64,000 bases of DNA, taken from positions 12,767,516 through 12,831,515 of the forward strand of contig NC_037260.1 of assembly GCF_000002425.4 (NCBI RefSeq), in the 5' to 3' direction. The translations under genes were made by a program, and so were the position numbers. Below the pieces are notes generated by a model, which saw only the letters and a program-made list of their open reading frames with translations, made no database searches and had not been told where the DNA came from. Below are positions 11,562 through 22,644 of this stretch, one piece after another (the first letter of the stretch is position 1; every line of letters begins with the position of its first letter). The DNA is from Physcomitrium patens (taxonomy: Eukaryota; Streptophyta; Bryopsida; Funariales; Funariaceae).

Positions 11562-11573
11562 CAGTCTCGACAA
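11562..11573 (-). other. self-primer binding site of element B
   Basis: Two bases inside the 5' LTR end, the 12 bases 11562-11573 (CAGTCTCGACAA on +) are a perfect inverted copy of 11701-11712 in the LTR. In element sense the RNA is predicted to start at A11711, 32 bp after the TATA box (11736-11743), within an initiator-like TCAGTCT. The first 11 nt of the RNA would therefore pair exactly with the site abutting the LTR. That is the layout used by Tf1 and sushi elements, which self-prime. A tRNA-iMet-like TGGTATCAGAGC lies farther in (complement near 11541-11552). Confidence 0.6.
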
Positions 11574-11575
11574 AC

Positions 11576-12008
11576 TGTCACGGACACAAAATACAGACTT
11601 GAAATCTAACAAGAAGTTCAAGAAGAAGTGGCAGAACTAGATTAAACAGATGAGTACAAGAACAACACCAGAAAGGTGAGCTAGAACTCCAAGAGATGTG
11701 TTGTCGAGACTGAAGAACCCTTCAGCCTCGACTCCTATATATACTACTGAATAGGAAGCTTCTCGAGCTACTTCCGCTAACTAGGACGCTTCTCCAACAA
11801 CTTCTACTAATTAGGAAACTTCTCGAGCAACTTCCTAGAATCTATCAAAATATTCTAGAACCTTCTAAGAATATTCTAGAACCTTCTAAGCGAATCTTTA
11901 GGGAATATTCTAAGAATCTTCTAGAACCTTTTAAAGGAATCTTTAGAGAATCTTTAGAGAATATTCTAGAAGAATATTCGAAGAATCTTCCAATATATGT
12001 CCATGACA
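11576..12008 (-). repeat. 5' LTR of element B
   Basis: 433 bp, TG...CA ends. Heat-shock-like units include GAATATTCTAGAA at 11959-11971 and two TTCTAGAACCTTC blocks near 11853 and 11874. The TATA box is at 11736-11743 on the - strand. An inverted repeat around 11702-11732 spans the predicted RNA start. Confidence 0.95.
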
Positions 12009-13420
12009 CCTATCTAATTTGTAAAGAAAAAATATGGAACTTTATAGATGTGCATAGATTGTCAAAGATTTCAAGAAGATCACCATTAATAATAAGTATC
12101 CTCTATTCTTAATTTTAAGATATTTTAATCAATTGAATCAAGTAAAGATCCATATAAAAATAAAACTACAAACAACATATAATCTAGTATGTATTAAAGA
12201 AAGAGATGAATGAAAAATAATATTTCAAACTAGGTATGGATATTTTGAATATAATATGATAACTTTTGGACTTAGGAATAAGTTAGTTCTTTTTAGTCAT
12301 CTAATGAATAATATATTTTTTGAGTTTCTTGATAATTTTATCATCTATTATTAAGATGACATCTTTATTTACTTTAAGAACATAGAAGAATATGAATTTC
12401 ATGTTTGTCATATATTACAAAAACTAAAAAATCTAAGTTTATACATTAAGATAGAAATGTATATATTTCACAATACTCAAGTTGACTTCTTAATATACAT
12501 CATTTTAAATGATGGTCTTACAATAGATCCTAAAAAGATTTAAACTATCATAGATTAAAATTTTCTAAAAATAGTCAAAGATATATAATATTTTTTAAAA
12601 TTTTTCTATTATTATTAGATCTTTATGAAGAGCTTTTTTCATGTTAGGGCCCCTCTTACATACTTGATATATAAAGATAAACTTAAGTGGAACAAAGAAG
12701 CTAAAGCATCTTTTGAAGCCTTAAAGACAACATTTATTTTTGCACCAATCTTATATCTTGTTGACTTTTTGAAGGCATTTCTCATAGAAAAAAATCCATT
12801 AAACTTTGCTATGGAAATCATTTTGTTACAAATAGGAGCAAATGACAAGCTCAACTCTATATCTTTTCATTCTAAGAAATATTTAGCAACCAAGTTTAAC
12901 TATGAGATCTTTGACAAAAAGCTTCTTACGATTAAAGATTCATTTCAAGAATAGCATCATTATTTAGAAGACACTTCTAATCTAGTCACTATATATACAC
13001 ATTACATGAATCTTGAGTATTTTATGTCAATATATATTTTGAATTATTGCCAAGCTTTTTGGAATATGTTTTTATCAAGATTTGATTTTAAAATTACTTA
13101 TCAACTCAAAAAATAACAAAGTTTGTCAAACGTCCTTTCCAAACATTCTTATCTTGCTCTAAAAGAAAGAAATGTAGCTTTTGATCAGTAAAGAATGATC
13201 TTTTTGAAGCTAGAGCATTATCATCTTCAAGCAATAAAATCAATATTAAGAGATTTTTGGTGGCTTCAGATGTGAAAAGCAATTAAAGACTTTATACAAT
13301 TATGTGATATTTGTTTAGGATCAAAAACTCCTCTTCATTAATCTTATGGACTTCTTCAGCCATTACCTACTTTGTAAATTTCACTCCTCAATTCTAATTA
13401 TAAGATGGCCTCAATTAAGA

Positions 13421-14575
13421 GTTGTTTGTAATTGGTGGTATAAAGTGAAGTATGCAATTGGCAAAAAATCTAAGAAGAAAAACCACAATACAAGTGGAAG
13501 AAATGAAATCAAGTAATTACAACATCCAGAACTAAGTCATAATCTGTTCACTATATTTTTATCTAATAAAAATAAAAAATAAAAAGTAAAAATTATATTT
13601 TTAGATAGATAATTTTATTATCTTTTTAATGACATAGAAAAAAAATAAATCCAAATTACTATGAGTAAGTTATGAAGTTTCAATGATATGAAGTAAATAA
13701 TTCAAAAGTAAAGTGAAAATATTTTATCTTAAGGATAACTTTTTTATAGATCAAGGATTCGAGCCTCACCAAGGCTCACATGTAGTATATAAGGGTTTCT
13801 AAGAGAGACCATGAGGCCTTAGTCTTATCCTCTTAACTACCTTCAAGGTGCTACAATCCATATGGGACTTGTGCACCTCTCTTCCTACAAGGACTACACT
13901 AGCTGTTGGTCCTCCTATTTTCTACTAGAAGAACCAACATTTTTGTATTTTTGACCTCACCATAGTATTCAAAAACATCCAATTAGCTCCAAAACCTTGC
14001 TTGGCCTTCAAATCTTACTCCATTTCTTCATAAAGGCTTCCAAAGTGATAAAACTCATTTTTACGAAGACCTTAAAAATTCCTCTAAAAATTCCTAAAAA
14101 ATACTATATAAATTCTAAATAAATTATAAAAAAAATCAAATAATATTTTTATAATAATAATATTAATTTAAGGCTAAATTTAGCTATTTTATTAATTTTT
14201 TATAATAATAAAAATCAATTTAAATCCACTATATATTTTTTTTATCAATAACTAAAATGATATGAGGTTCTTTTTTATACTTCTTCTAACTACTAACATT
14301 TATAGTTTTCATAAGTAGTACATATAGATAGAATACCAATATAAATATTAGTTTTAATAAATAATCTCTAATATTAAATAATAAATAAAAATACTAAATC
14401 AACGAAGATAATTACCTCCAAGACTTACTAAGACTATTTTTACTACTAACATTCTAATTTTCTATTTCTTCAAAGATTCCTACACTATTTACTGTATATT
14501 ATGATTTAAATCATTCTAAATGCATATTTTTATCCTAAAAAAATAAATAAATCAATTTGATGACTCATAGGTTTG
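13421..14575. repeat. probable LTR-like insert in fossil C
   Basis: About 1.15 kb of non-coding sequence splits the integrase text of C. It has an LTR-like look: a possible TG start at 13423, a TATA-like TATATAAGGG near 13787, then a C/T-rich transcript-leader-like stretch, and AT-rich low-complexity sequence from about 14090. No second copy or clear target duplication is visible, so the edges are approximate. Confidence 0.35.
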
Positions 14576-14679
14576 TATGATTATATATTCGTGATAGTAG
14601 ATCATTTTATCAAGATGGCACATTATACCAAAGTTGATACTCAAAAAGGAATTGAAAAGAGTTACAAAAGCCTCAACAA

Positions 14680-14830
14680 TAACTAAATAACATGGTGGCT
14701 TTCTACCTTGGTATAAGACATTATAGATGGTTTAAAGGACCTATCAACGATCTTTGAAGAGAACAAAGATTAGAATATGAAGCAAATATAATTTATCATA
14801 TCTTTAATTTTTACAACATATGATAAGTGC
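14680..14830 (+). pseudogene. remnant of the accessory frame in fossil C
   Basis: Between the integrase remnant and the 3' LTR, the text reads like HYRWFKGPIN followed by REQRLEYEANI. It aligns with GHYRWLQGPLNHLPREQQLEF of A and B. The position relative to the LTR is the same as in the young copies. It is strongly decayed. Confidence 0.65.
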
Positions 14831-14864
14831 TTCTTGTAGAACTCATTTCTAGAAGAGAAGATAA

Positions 14865-15393
14865 TATCATAAATATATATAATTATTCTAATATTTTCTT
14901 ATATGACTAAATAGAAGTAAATAAAATTATATTTATTTTATAATATTTTCTAAAAAAGTATCCTAAAAGCTTTATTGATATTGCTTTGATTTTATATGTG
15001 TTAGTTTTTAATTGGTAGGTTAGAAACTTGGTCAATAAGTTAACCACATGTTAGTAGCTTGTGAAACAAGTTAATAATATGGCACACATATATAAAATTT
15101 GCTTTAGAAGTTAAAATATGTGTCTTATATAGTCAATACATTTTAGAAGTCTTATAGGACATCACCACCTAGTTCTTAATTAAGAATATATATGGAGGAA
15201 AAAGTGAAGCCTTCTTCATTCTTGTCAATGTCTTTCTAATCTTTAATCTTGTTTCAAGAGTTTTTAGTCTTCTTGTCTTTGGAAATAGCCATCCTAGTTT
15301 AATATTATATCATCTTTGAATGATTTTTTAGTCTTTTTGAGTTACATAAGAGTGTATTGAGATTTTCTATCTTCAAAATTCATATCCTTGATA
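14865..15393 (+). repeat. 3' LTR of fossil C
   Basis: About 529 bp, aligning along its length with the reverse complement of 44172-44722 (LTR of H). It contains a TATA-like AATATATATGG near 15189 and a leader with repeated CTT/TCTT. Terminal bases are decayed from the expected TG...CA. Fossil I begins immediately after it. Confidence 0.65.
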
Positions 15394-15690
15394 CTCCAAT
15401 AAATATAATTAATAAACAATTGAAACAATCCATTCACAAATAAAAAATGGTCCAAGTCTATGATAATTTAATTTGTTACATGGAGAACTAGACTTAATAT
15501 AATTACAAAGTAATCATATCTTGTTGCTAATATGGAATTTGAATTGTTCTTTGTAATAGGCATCTATATTAATTTTTTGTCATTTTTGAGGTTTTTTTAA
15601 TTGTACCTTTATTATTACATATAGCTCTAATTAATAATTTATTAAACCTTTGGCTATAGGATTATTAATTTTTAAAAAATTAAAAATATA

Positions 15691-15755
15691 AATTTATAGA
15701 TGATTATTATATGTATTAATTTATAGATGATTATTATATGTATTAATTTATAGAT
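15691..15755. repeat. 27-bp tandem repeat, about 2.4 copies
   Basis: Two exact adjacent copies of a 27-bp AT-rich unit (15691-15717 and 15718-15744), then a partial third, within fossil I. Confidence 0.85.
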
Positions 15756-17803
15756 TAAAATTAATACAAAAAAATATTTATTGAATATTAGAATGTTTTG
15801 TGTTACTATTAGAAAGCTTTGTCAATAACAAAAGAATTATCCAAATACCTTGATAATAATTGATGGTATATCTCAAATACTACTTTAAAAATTGATTCAC
15901 ATATTTTGTTTATTTGTCAATCTAAAGATGAAAAGCTAAAGATGAGATTCTCCAAAACTTTGATATACATTGAATTACTCTATATAATATAATATTCCTT
16001 GATAATCTATGATAAAGTTAAATATTGTTAAAGAAAAATTAAAGTATTTTTTAATTTGTAATATTTTTTGTATGTGGTATTAAATATGTCATTTTAATTA
16101 AATAGCCTTTTATTACAAATATAGAGACATAAAAATTTAAGATTAAAAGATTTGTAACAAAATTCATAGAAATAAGACCATAATTGTTCTCATATTAGTA
16201 ATGACTAAAGAAGTCCAAAAGGTCAATAACAAGGAGTTTTTGATCTTGAATAAACATCACTTGATTATATAAAGTTTTTAATTTCTATTTTAATTTTATT
16301 TGAGATCACTAAAAATTTCTAAATATTAACTCCAAGATCTTCTTGTATCCAAAATGTCTTGTAGTTAAGAAATTATAATAAGCTTGAAGAGCATGTAATC
16401 ATATTTCATCTTTTAGAATATATAAGCATGTCTTCAAATATAAAATATTTTTTTGAATTTAATTTAAAAATATCATGAAATTTAAAATAATTATTTTAAA
16501 TATCATTAACAAGAAGATTTAAAGACTTACTTGATTGAATTTGTTTAAAAAAGATTGAATCAATTATCAATGTTGATTTCATTCTTGAAAAATAATTTTT
16601 TTTGGCTTCAATAGAATTTTTTGTTATTGCTCAAAAGTTGCATTATCTTCTTTTGATGTAAGATACAAATATCTAAAAAAGGATAACAAATCTTCTTATT
16701 TTACTAGTCAATATGTGATTTTAAATTCAAATCTTAATAGAGGCATGCTTCAATGTGCTTGGAAATAATTTAGAATATATATTGATATGCAGTACTCAAG
16801 GTTCTTATGATTCATATAAACAATCACCAAATTTAAAGTGCCTTTTAGATAATTAAGCTATTCTTGAAATGAATCTATAATTCTAAAAAATTCTTTGTAG
16901 TAGAGCTTATAGTTTAAATTTATTTCTAAAAATGTTCTTGAATAAAAAACAACAAAGTGAAGTTTGTCATTTGTTTCTATTTGTAAAAATATGATAATTA
17001 AGGCAAAATATGATGCATTTATTTCTATGAAAAATAAATTAGAAAAATTAATATAAAAATAAAAATTATCTTCAAAGTATTAATTAATTATTTAATTTCT
17101 TTATTCCTCTCAAATTTTTCTTTGCAAAACAAATGTATAAATAGAACTACAACCTAAGAAAAATTCATGGAGAAGATTTGACAATAATTAAAAAAATTTA
17201 GAAAATGTTACACATTTCTTATTATTTTTGGAATCTTTTAATTCATGATAATTTGACCTTTTTAAAGATCAACCATAAGACAATCATTTAAAATTATGTA
17301 TTTGAAGAAGTCAAGTTTAATTTTATATAATATATAATTTTTTATCTTAGAATATAGTCTTGTATCTCTAACTTTTTGTAATAAACAATAAAGATGAAGT
17401 CCATATTTTTTTGTATTCTTAAAGTAGATTAAAATATTGTTTACATAATAGACAAAAAAATCATCTAAAATTCCTCAAAAAAATATCATTTATAAGATGT
17501 TGAAAAATAACTAATACATTTGTGAGTTGAAAAAGCATAAATTTATATTCAAAATACCTATACCTTGTTCAAAATACACTCTTCTATTCATCTCTTTTTT
17601 TGATGCATACCAAGTTGTATGCTCCTTGTAGATCTATTTTTATATAAAACTTGGTTTGATTTAATTGATTAAGAAGTCTGAATATCATAAATAAATGATA
17701 ACTATTTTTGATAGTAATTATATTCAACCCTCTATAATCTACATACATGTCTAATAATCTATATTTTTTTGTTTATAAAGAAGATATGAGCTCTTGCTAG
17801 TAA

Positions 17804-17930
17804 TTTTGAATGGCATATGTAATTCTTTTCATCTAAAGATTATATTTTTGAATGGCATATGTAATTCTTTTCATCTAAAGATGAATTGAATTTTGAATGG
17901 CATATGTAATTTCTTTTCATATTCTACAAT
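17804..17930. repeat. tandem repeat of 42-45 bp, three copies
   Basis: TTTTGAATGGCATATGTAAT recurs at 17804, 17846 and 17891, each followed by CTTTTCAT. It is a local tandem expansion inside the RT region of fossil I. Confidence 0.85.
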
Positions 17931-18650
17931 ATAAATATAATCCTTCTTGACAATGATGATGAGTCTTTTTTTGCTTATTAAGAAATTTAAAACATACACC
18001 ATCAACTTGTATGTCTTTTACTTCTAAATGTATGTACTAACAAGATATTAGTATTGCCATTGAATTATTAAAATATTGAGGCATACTTATGTGATTGTCA
18101 AATCAAAATTTAAAAAGCTAATTGTCACATATTATAACAAAGTTGATTGCTTAATTCAATGTCTATAGATCAAGTAAGTAGAATATCAATTTTTTTACTT
18201 CATATTATAATTTAAAGAAAAATTGGTTGATGAGTGCATTATCATCCTATTTGATATTAATTGCAAGTTGTCAAAATTGTGAAGCATATAATGTTACAAA
18301 TGGATTACCTTATTGCAAAATACAAATTATGTTGCTTACAATACATATTGCATCATGTTTTCTATTCAAAGATCAAACATTAATTTCTTCATTTATTCTT
18401 GTATTTGTGCTATTACAAGCTTCATTTTAGCAAGCTCTACTATGATAGCATAATAGAAAAAGAAGATGTCCAATATCATTCAAAACAAGTAAAAGAGAGG
18501 ACTTGAAGAAAAAGAGAATTTCAAGAACATTATCAATTCAGAAGTGAATAATCCACAACTTTTAATATACTTATGCCTTATGAAGAAAATGATGTAATCT
18601 ATACTTAATCAAGACAAGACAAAGTTTTGATGTTGTAAATAGACTCTTGT

Positions 18651-19036
18651 CATTTTATGTTCCTTAGTTCATTTTTTATTTAAAAGAAAAATTAAGATTT
18701 CAAAGAATTGATGTCATTGCACTTTAGCTATTAACAGCTTATTGATCATTCTTTTTAGAGAAGATATATACCAATATATCATAAAGACAAATATTTAAAA
18801 GGTATGATCATTGCATATCTTATTACTATTAAGAGAGATTCTTTGTTCCCACCTATAGATCACAATTCATCGTACATAATTTCCTATTGCAAGCATTGCA
18901 AAGTCAATTCTTTGGAAATTCCCAATAATTTGTAACTAAATGAGAATTAATTACCTTTACAATTAAATTGAACCAATCATCATAGTTGTTTAAAACCTAT
19001 TAAGATTGACTAAGCACTGTTAGAATCTCTTGGAAA
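18651..19036. other. AT-rich stretch without a recognised feature
   Basis: This probably holds the decayed 5' LTR of fossil I, but I cannot align it to another LTR. No gene is seen. Confidence 0.4.
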
Positions 19037-20126
19037 CTATTTGACCAACATTCTCAACGTTGTCAAAACACAGAGAAGGAAAGGAAATGAACCGAAAGTG
19101 GAGGGGGAGGAGGCAAGAAGGGGTTGAAATCCAAGCAGAACATGCATCGCCAGGCACAAAAGCTCTTTCCCGAGCTCAAGGATACAAGACTGACTTCCTG
19201 AGAAACCTTGGGGTGGAGCATCGGGAGGGGCCGATTCCGGAGGGAGGAGGACGAAGTTGCTCAGTTCTGTTACGAGGATGAACGTCGCTGTGCAAAGCCC
19301 TGTTGGTGATGGCTGAAAGCCAGGAAGGGCTCCTCCGCAAGGGAAGGAAAGGAAAGGAGATGGGGTTCTTGCAACTGCGCACTCGATGTTTTGACGTGCG
19401 GATCCAACCCTTGCAGCAGCACGTGCAGCTTCCCCACATACAGTTCCCTCACCATCAGCCCAACTGCTGGAGATCTCTGTCGTCATGCCGCAGCGTCAGT
19501 AGTCTCTTCGGAATTGCCACTGCGTCTGCCCATCTGTATTTTGAGTTCATGCACATTTCTGGTTCATTGTTGTTGGGCGAATTGTCGGAGCTGGGTGGTG
19601 TATATTTCGTCGTGACTGGGAGCCCTGCCCTTCTTTGTGCTGGAGCTGTTTCAATCTCGCCAAAACCCGCGCAGTTCGTCCCCATGGATTCTTCCACTCC
19701 CTTCTCGAATTGGGTCCTTCTTGGCATCGTCTGCATTTTCACCGCCTCTGCGTACGCTGTTCATTCACTGTCGCCCTCGGAGCCGCTCTTCAGTTCCTTG
19801 CCCGTGCCTTCCGTTTCTCGTTTCACCGTGTGCCATTAATCTCCTACAGGCATCTTGTATTGGGTCGGCTTCCAAGTCGTAAATGCTGATTCATTGTGGT
19901 CGTTTGATGCCTTACGCCCTTTACGTTGGTTCGCCCCAGATGCGTGACGAGCGAGCACTTGGCTATGGAGTCCGGCGCGAAGGCCACCGGATACAAAAAT
20001 GGAAAGAGGTACGTCACAAGTCCACCCATGTGCAACTGAGCTGCCTTGCAACTGGATAGTTATAAACACTTTTAGCTGCTCCTCAAACTCTAGGCAAGTG
20101 GCCGGTTTCATGGGGACATCGTCCTG
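19037..20126 (+). promoter_or_regulatory. GC-richer 5' flank of the Dabb gene
   Basis: Base composition changes sharply at about 19040 from AT-rich repeat to balanced sequence, marking the start of the gene island. The stretch should hold the promoter and 5' untranslated region of the gene starting at 20127. Open frames exist in several phases, as expected by chance in GC-richer DNA. One contains a hydrophobic N-terminus at 19685-19839 (MDSSTPFSNWVLLGIVCIF), which could be an upstream small frame. I cannot place a TATA box or start site. Confidence 0.4.
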
Positions 20127-22644
20127 ATGGCTCCAACCGCTGTGCTTCTGGGTCATCCTCCAACATCATTGACAGCAGATTTGCATCGCCTGGACACCGC
20201 GAAGGTTGTGGTAGCGAGAACGATATCATTTCTAGAAAGACCGCCATTTGCACACATGCGACCGGTACGCTTTGAGTTCACGGTCGACCTTGAGACGGTC
20301 GGACGGACCACGTTCCGCCCACCATTCAGCGAGCACTCACTGACAGGCAAGCCCCGAGTGCAATGCAGGAAAGTGATCGAGCACGCGGTGCTGTTTCAGT
20401 TGAAGGCTGACACACACACCAAGGTGAAGGAGGACATGGTGCGGGGGTTGGCCGATCTGAAAGAAGATTGTCCAGAATGGGTGGTAGCGGAGTCTGCAGG
20501 TCCGTCGCATTTGACTTTGTCGGTTCCCTGTGCTTTCATTTCAACATCACCGCAGTCAGGTTTCTCACTATTCTGGCCATGGCCCAGACATGTTCGATTC
20601 ATATCGACATCACCATCATGACGATTGTAGGCTCCAGATAGAGTCCGGGTCTCCACTCATTTCTGGAGATTGCGTGCACCAGAAACCGAGGAAGTTCGTT
20701 GACTCAGCATGAGTCCACGATAAAATCGTACTCACTCCTCGGGGGCTAAAACCTGCTGAACGTGGGAGGTTGAAACAAGTCTGACTGCACTGAAATGACT
20801 CTCGTGAATGTTAGCGGCGGGCAAAAAGGGATCGATTACAACTCGGAACCACCACCCATACGTCTCGTGACCTCCGGCCAGAAGCAATGTGCTCGTTCTG
20901 CGGGCATTGCAAGCACAGTGATGTATATTCAGGAGCAGTTGTGTTGTGGCAACAAGCGTTAACCTCGATATTTCGGCAATGCAGGCCAGATACTCCAACC
21001 CAGCCAAGCAAAAGGTGCAAGCGTTGGACTGTTCATGCGTTTGTTTTCGACGAGGGATCTTGATGTTTACTTTGCCAGCAAGCAGAAGAACGACATGGCT
21101 AGCAAATACATTGTGCCATTCATGACGGTAAGCTTCGGGCCAATTAGAGGCTTGATATCTCTTACCTTGGAGTCTTCGGTTTCACCAGCTCGCGAGATGG
21201 TTCTGCATGTGCACTTTTGGTTTTCCTGTGCATTTATCTTTTTACAAGGTTACGTCGCAATATCTTCCCGCCTACGGGATATTTCTCTTGATCTCGGTGA
21301 ATGAACCAAAAAAGTCTGCGTGGAGCGTTCCAACACGCCGTGGAGACCCTGGGTGGATTAAACCCCTCAGGCCTGAGCAATTGTGGGTGTTGTCAAGCGC
21401 GCAGGGTGAGATCACGCTGGATTACGAGGCAGAAGTGGACGACAATGACGAATCTGTCTATAGACAAGGACATGTACTACCCCCCACCCAAGATCTAGCT
21501 GCGGCTTCCACTGTGCACGCCACTCGTGACAGCTGCAAAGTGGGATGTTTCTATCTATCTAGCTTTTAGATGCACTGTGCTGATCCCGAACCAAGCCGTC
21601 ATCATCCGTGCCTGCCCAGCTGAAATGCGAAGCTTATACCATCGGCGGTGAAAACGCCATCGACTAATAAGTACTATCAAATATATATGTTCCGACTTCT
21701 TTCCACACGAACACATCATGTAATGACCTGCAGGAGGTGTGGGTTCTTGCAGGCGTTTGAGAACGGGGCAGAACGTATTATCGGGATAAAGGTGACAAAT
21801 GGGACGTCCAAAGACGAAACGGATTCCATGATGAAGTCCTTGAACGATCTGAACGATGCACCGGAGCTCAGGTCCCTTCTGGTTCAGATAACTGCTGGTA
21901 CGCCGGTCATCTTTAGTCTCTCCACCGAAATGCTATTGAATGTTCGGTGCCTGTCATTTGCAGAACTCATGTTGATATAGCCACGAATGATTTGGATATC
22001 GAACATCTCGCAGGAACCAATTTCTGTGCCCGGGACCAACGTTACACGCACGGCGTCGTGGTGAGATGTCCTTCATGTAAGTCTACCCCTTTCTGCCTCT
22101 GAAACGTGATCCGATCCGACAGTGATGAGTTGTGTCAGGATGCAAGGAATTGGTAGTAGGTGATTCGGAGAGGATTTTTCTGGTCGGTGTGTGTATCCAA
22201 ACTGGTACATATCGAATATCCATACCCTCTGGTATCCTTCTCGGGTGAATGGATAGAGCACCTCATGTATGAGTGGCAAGTTCTGTGAAGTTCCCTGACT
22301 GGTGTAACAACAAACGGAAGTGACAGCTGAGGTGGGACATGCGCAGTGAAAGCCTTGCAGGAGTACACAGCACACCCACGCGTGATGGAGGTAAGTATCA
22401 GAGCTCCTGAGTGCAGTGGAGCTTTGAGACAGTTGTATGATTCCACTCGTGAGACGTTTTGCAAAGGCTTTGAACCTCCAGCAGCTACGTGGGCCATTGT
22501 AGCGTCGATGATTTAGAGTCGGGATGGTTATTCATGTTGTGGGTTGCGCAGGTGATTGCGAAGACAGTGTGGCCGATTGCAGAGAAAATCCTCACTGCGG
22601 ACTATATTGTGGATGCTTCAGGCAGCAGGAGATCCTCCTTGTAG
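20127..22644 (+). CDS. two-domain stress-response A/B barrel (Dabb) protein, 7 exons
   Basis: Proposed exons are 20127-20499, 20991-21127, 21405-21473, 21753-21897, 22014-22076, 22347-22390 and 22552-22644. All introns are GT-AG and phases agree, giving 307 residues. Residues 1-80 look like a plastid transit peptide, with VQC near 78-80 as a possible cleavage region. Dabb domain 1 (about 83-175) has VIEHAVLFQLKAD, VGLFMRLFSTRDLDVYFASK and YIVPFMTGEITLDYE. Domain 2 (about 194-295) has RIIGIKV, YTHGVVV, LQEYTAHPRVMEVIAKTVWP and ILTADYIVD. The order matches Arabidopsis DABB1/UP3-type proteins. Dabb folds are small dimeric ferredoxin-like barrels linked to stress; no enzyme activity is inferred. 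The exon 2 start is the weakest junction: 21015 also keeps frame and gives 299 residues, but loses TSQAKG, which fits the family. Confidence 0.8.

Larger units (their letters stand above)
5838..12008 (-). mobile_element. nearly whole chromovirus B
   Basis: This is a 6.17-kb LTR retrotransposon on the - strand, with LTRs of 433 bp at both ends (TG...CA). In element order it carries a self-complementary primer-site region, gag, pol with chromodomain, the accessory frame and the 3' LTR. The LTRs differ at only about ten of 433 positions by eye, so the insertion is recent relative to its surroundings. The copy looks nearly whole, with about one break in pol. It is inserted in the RT region of the old relative C. 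I could not find a convincing 5-bp target duplication. Confidence 0.95.
5577..15393 (+). mobile_element. old chromovirus fossil C (interrupted by B and by an LTR-like insert)
   Basis: Heavily decayed, AT-rich sequence is still alignable to A and B. The protease-RT linker is at 5580-5837. RT, RNase H and the integrase zinc region are at 12009-13400 (for example the stretch reading KAFLIEK and NYEIFDKKLL near 12770-12930). Integrase text (DYIFVIVDHFIKMAHY) resumes near 14580, followed by the accessory-frame remnant and the 3' LTR. Breaks are very numerous. Element B sits between 5837 and 12009. C is much older than A and B, judging by divergence and base composition. Confidence 0.8.
15394..18650 (-). 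mobile_element. old chromovirus fossil I
   Basis: Read on the - strand, this AT-rich stretch follows the order of element B. The integrase C-terminal module is near 15440-15520, the integrase core near 15780-16010, and RNase H near 16700-17000. RT is near 17350-17780 (the counterpart of the RIKEGDEWKTAFRTRYG region near 17570-17620). The 5' untranslated region is near 18480-18640 by similarity to 11300-11560. Breaks are very many; this is an old copy. It has no recognisable 3' LTR of its own at 15394, where it abuts C's LTR. Confidence 0.7.

Noticed and set aside
5833-12013. Target-site duplication around element B
   Set aside because: The bases before 5838 (CAATT) and after 12008 (CCTAT) differ. 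A small deletion or decay may have removed it.
17804-17930. CRISPR-like array
   Set aside because: There are three tandem copies with near-continuous similarity and no distinct spacers, inside a decayed RT gene in plant-type DNA.
19037-19486. 149-codon open frame on the - strand beside the gene island
   Set aside because: It overlaps open frames in other phases in GC-richer DNA, shows no recognisable domain and is more easily explained as chance.
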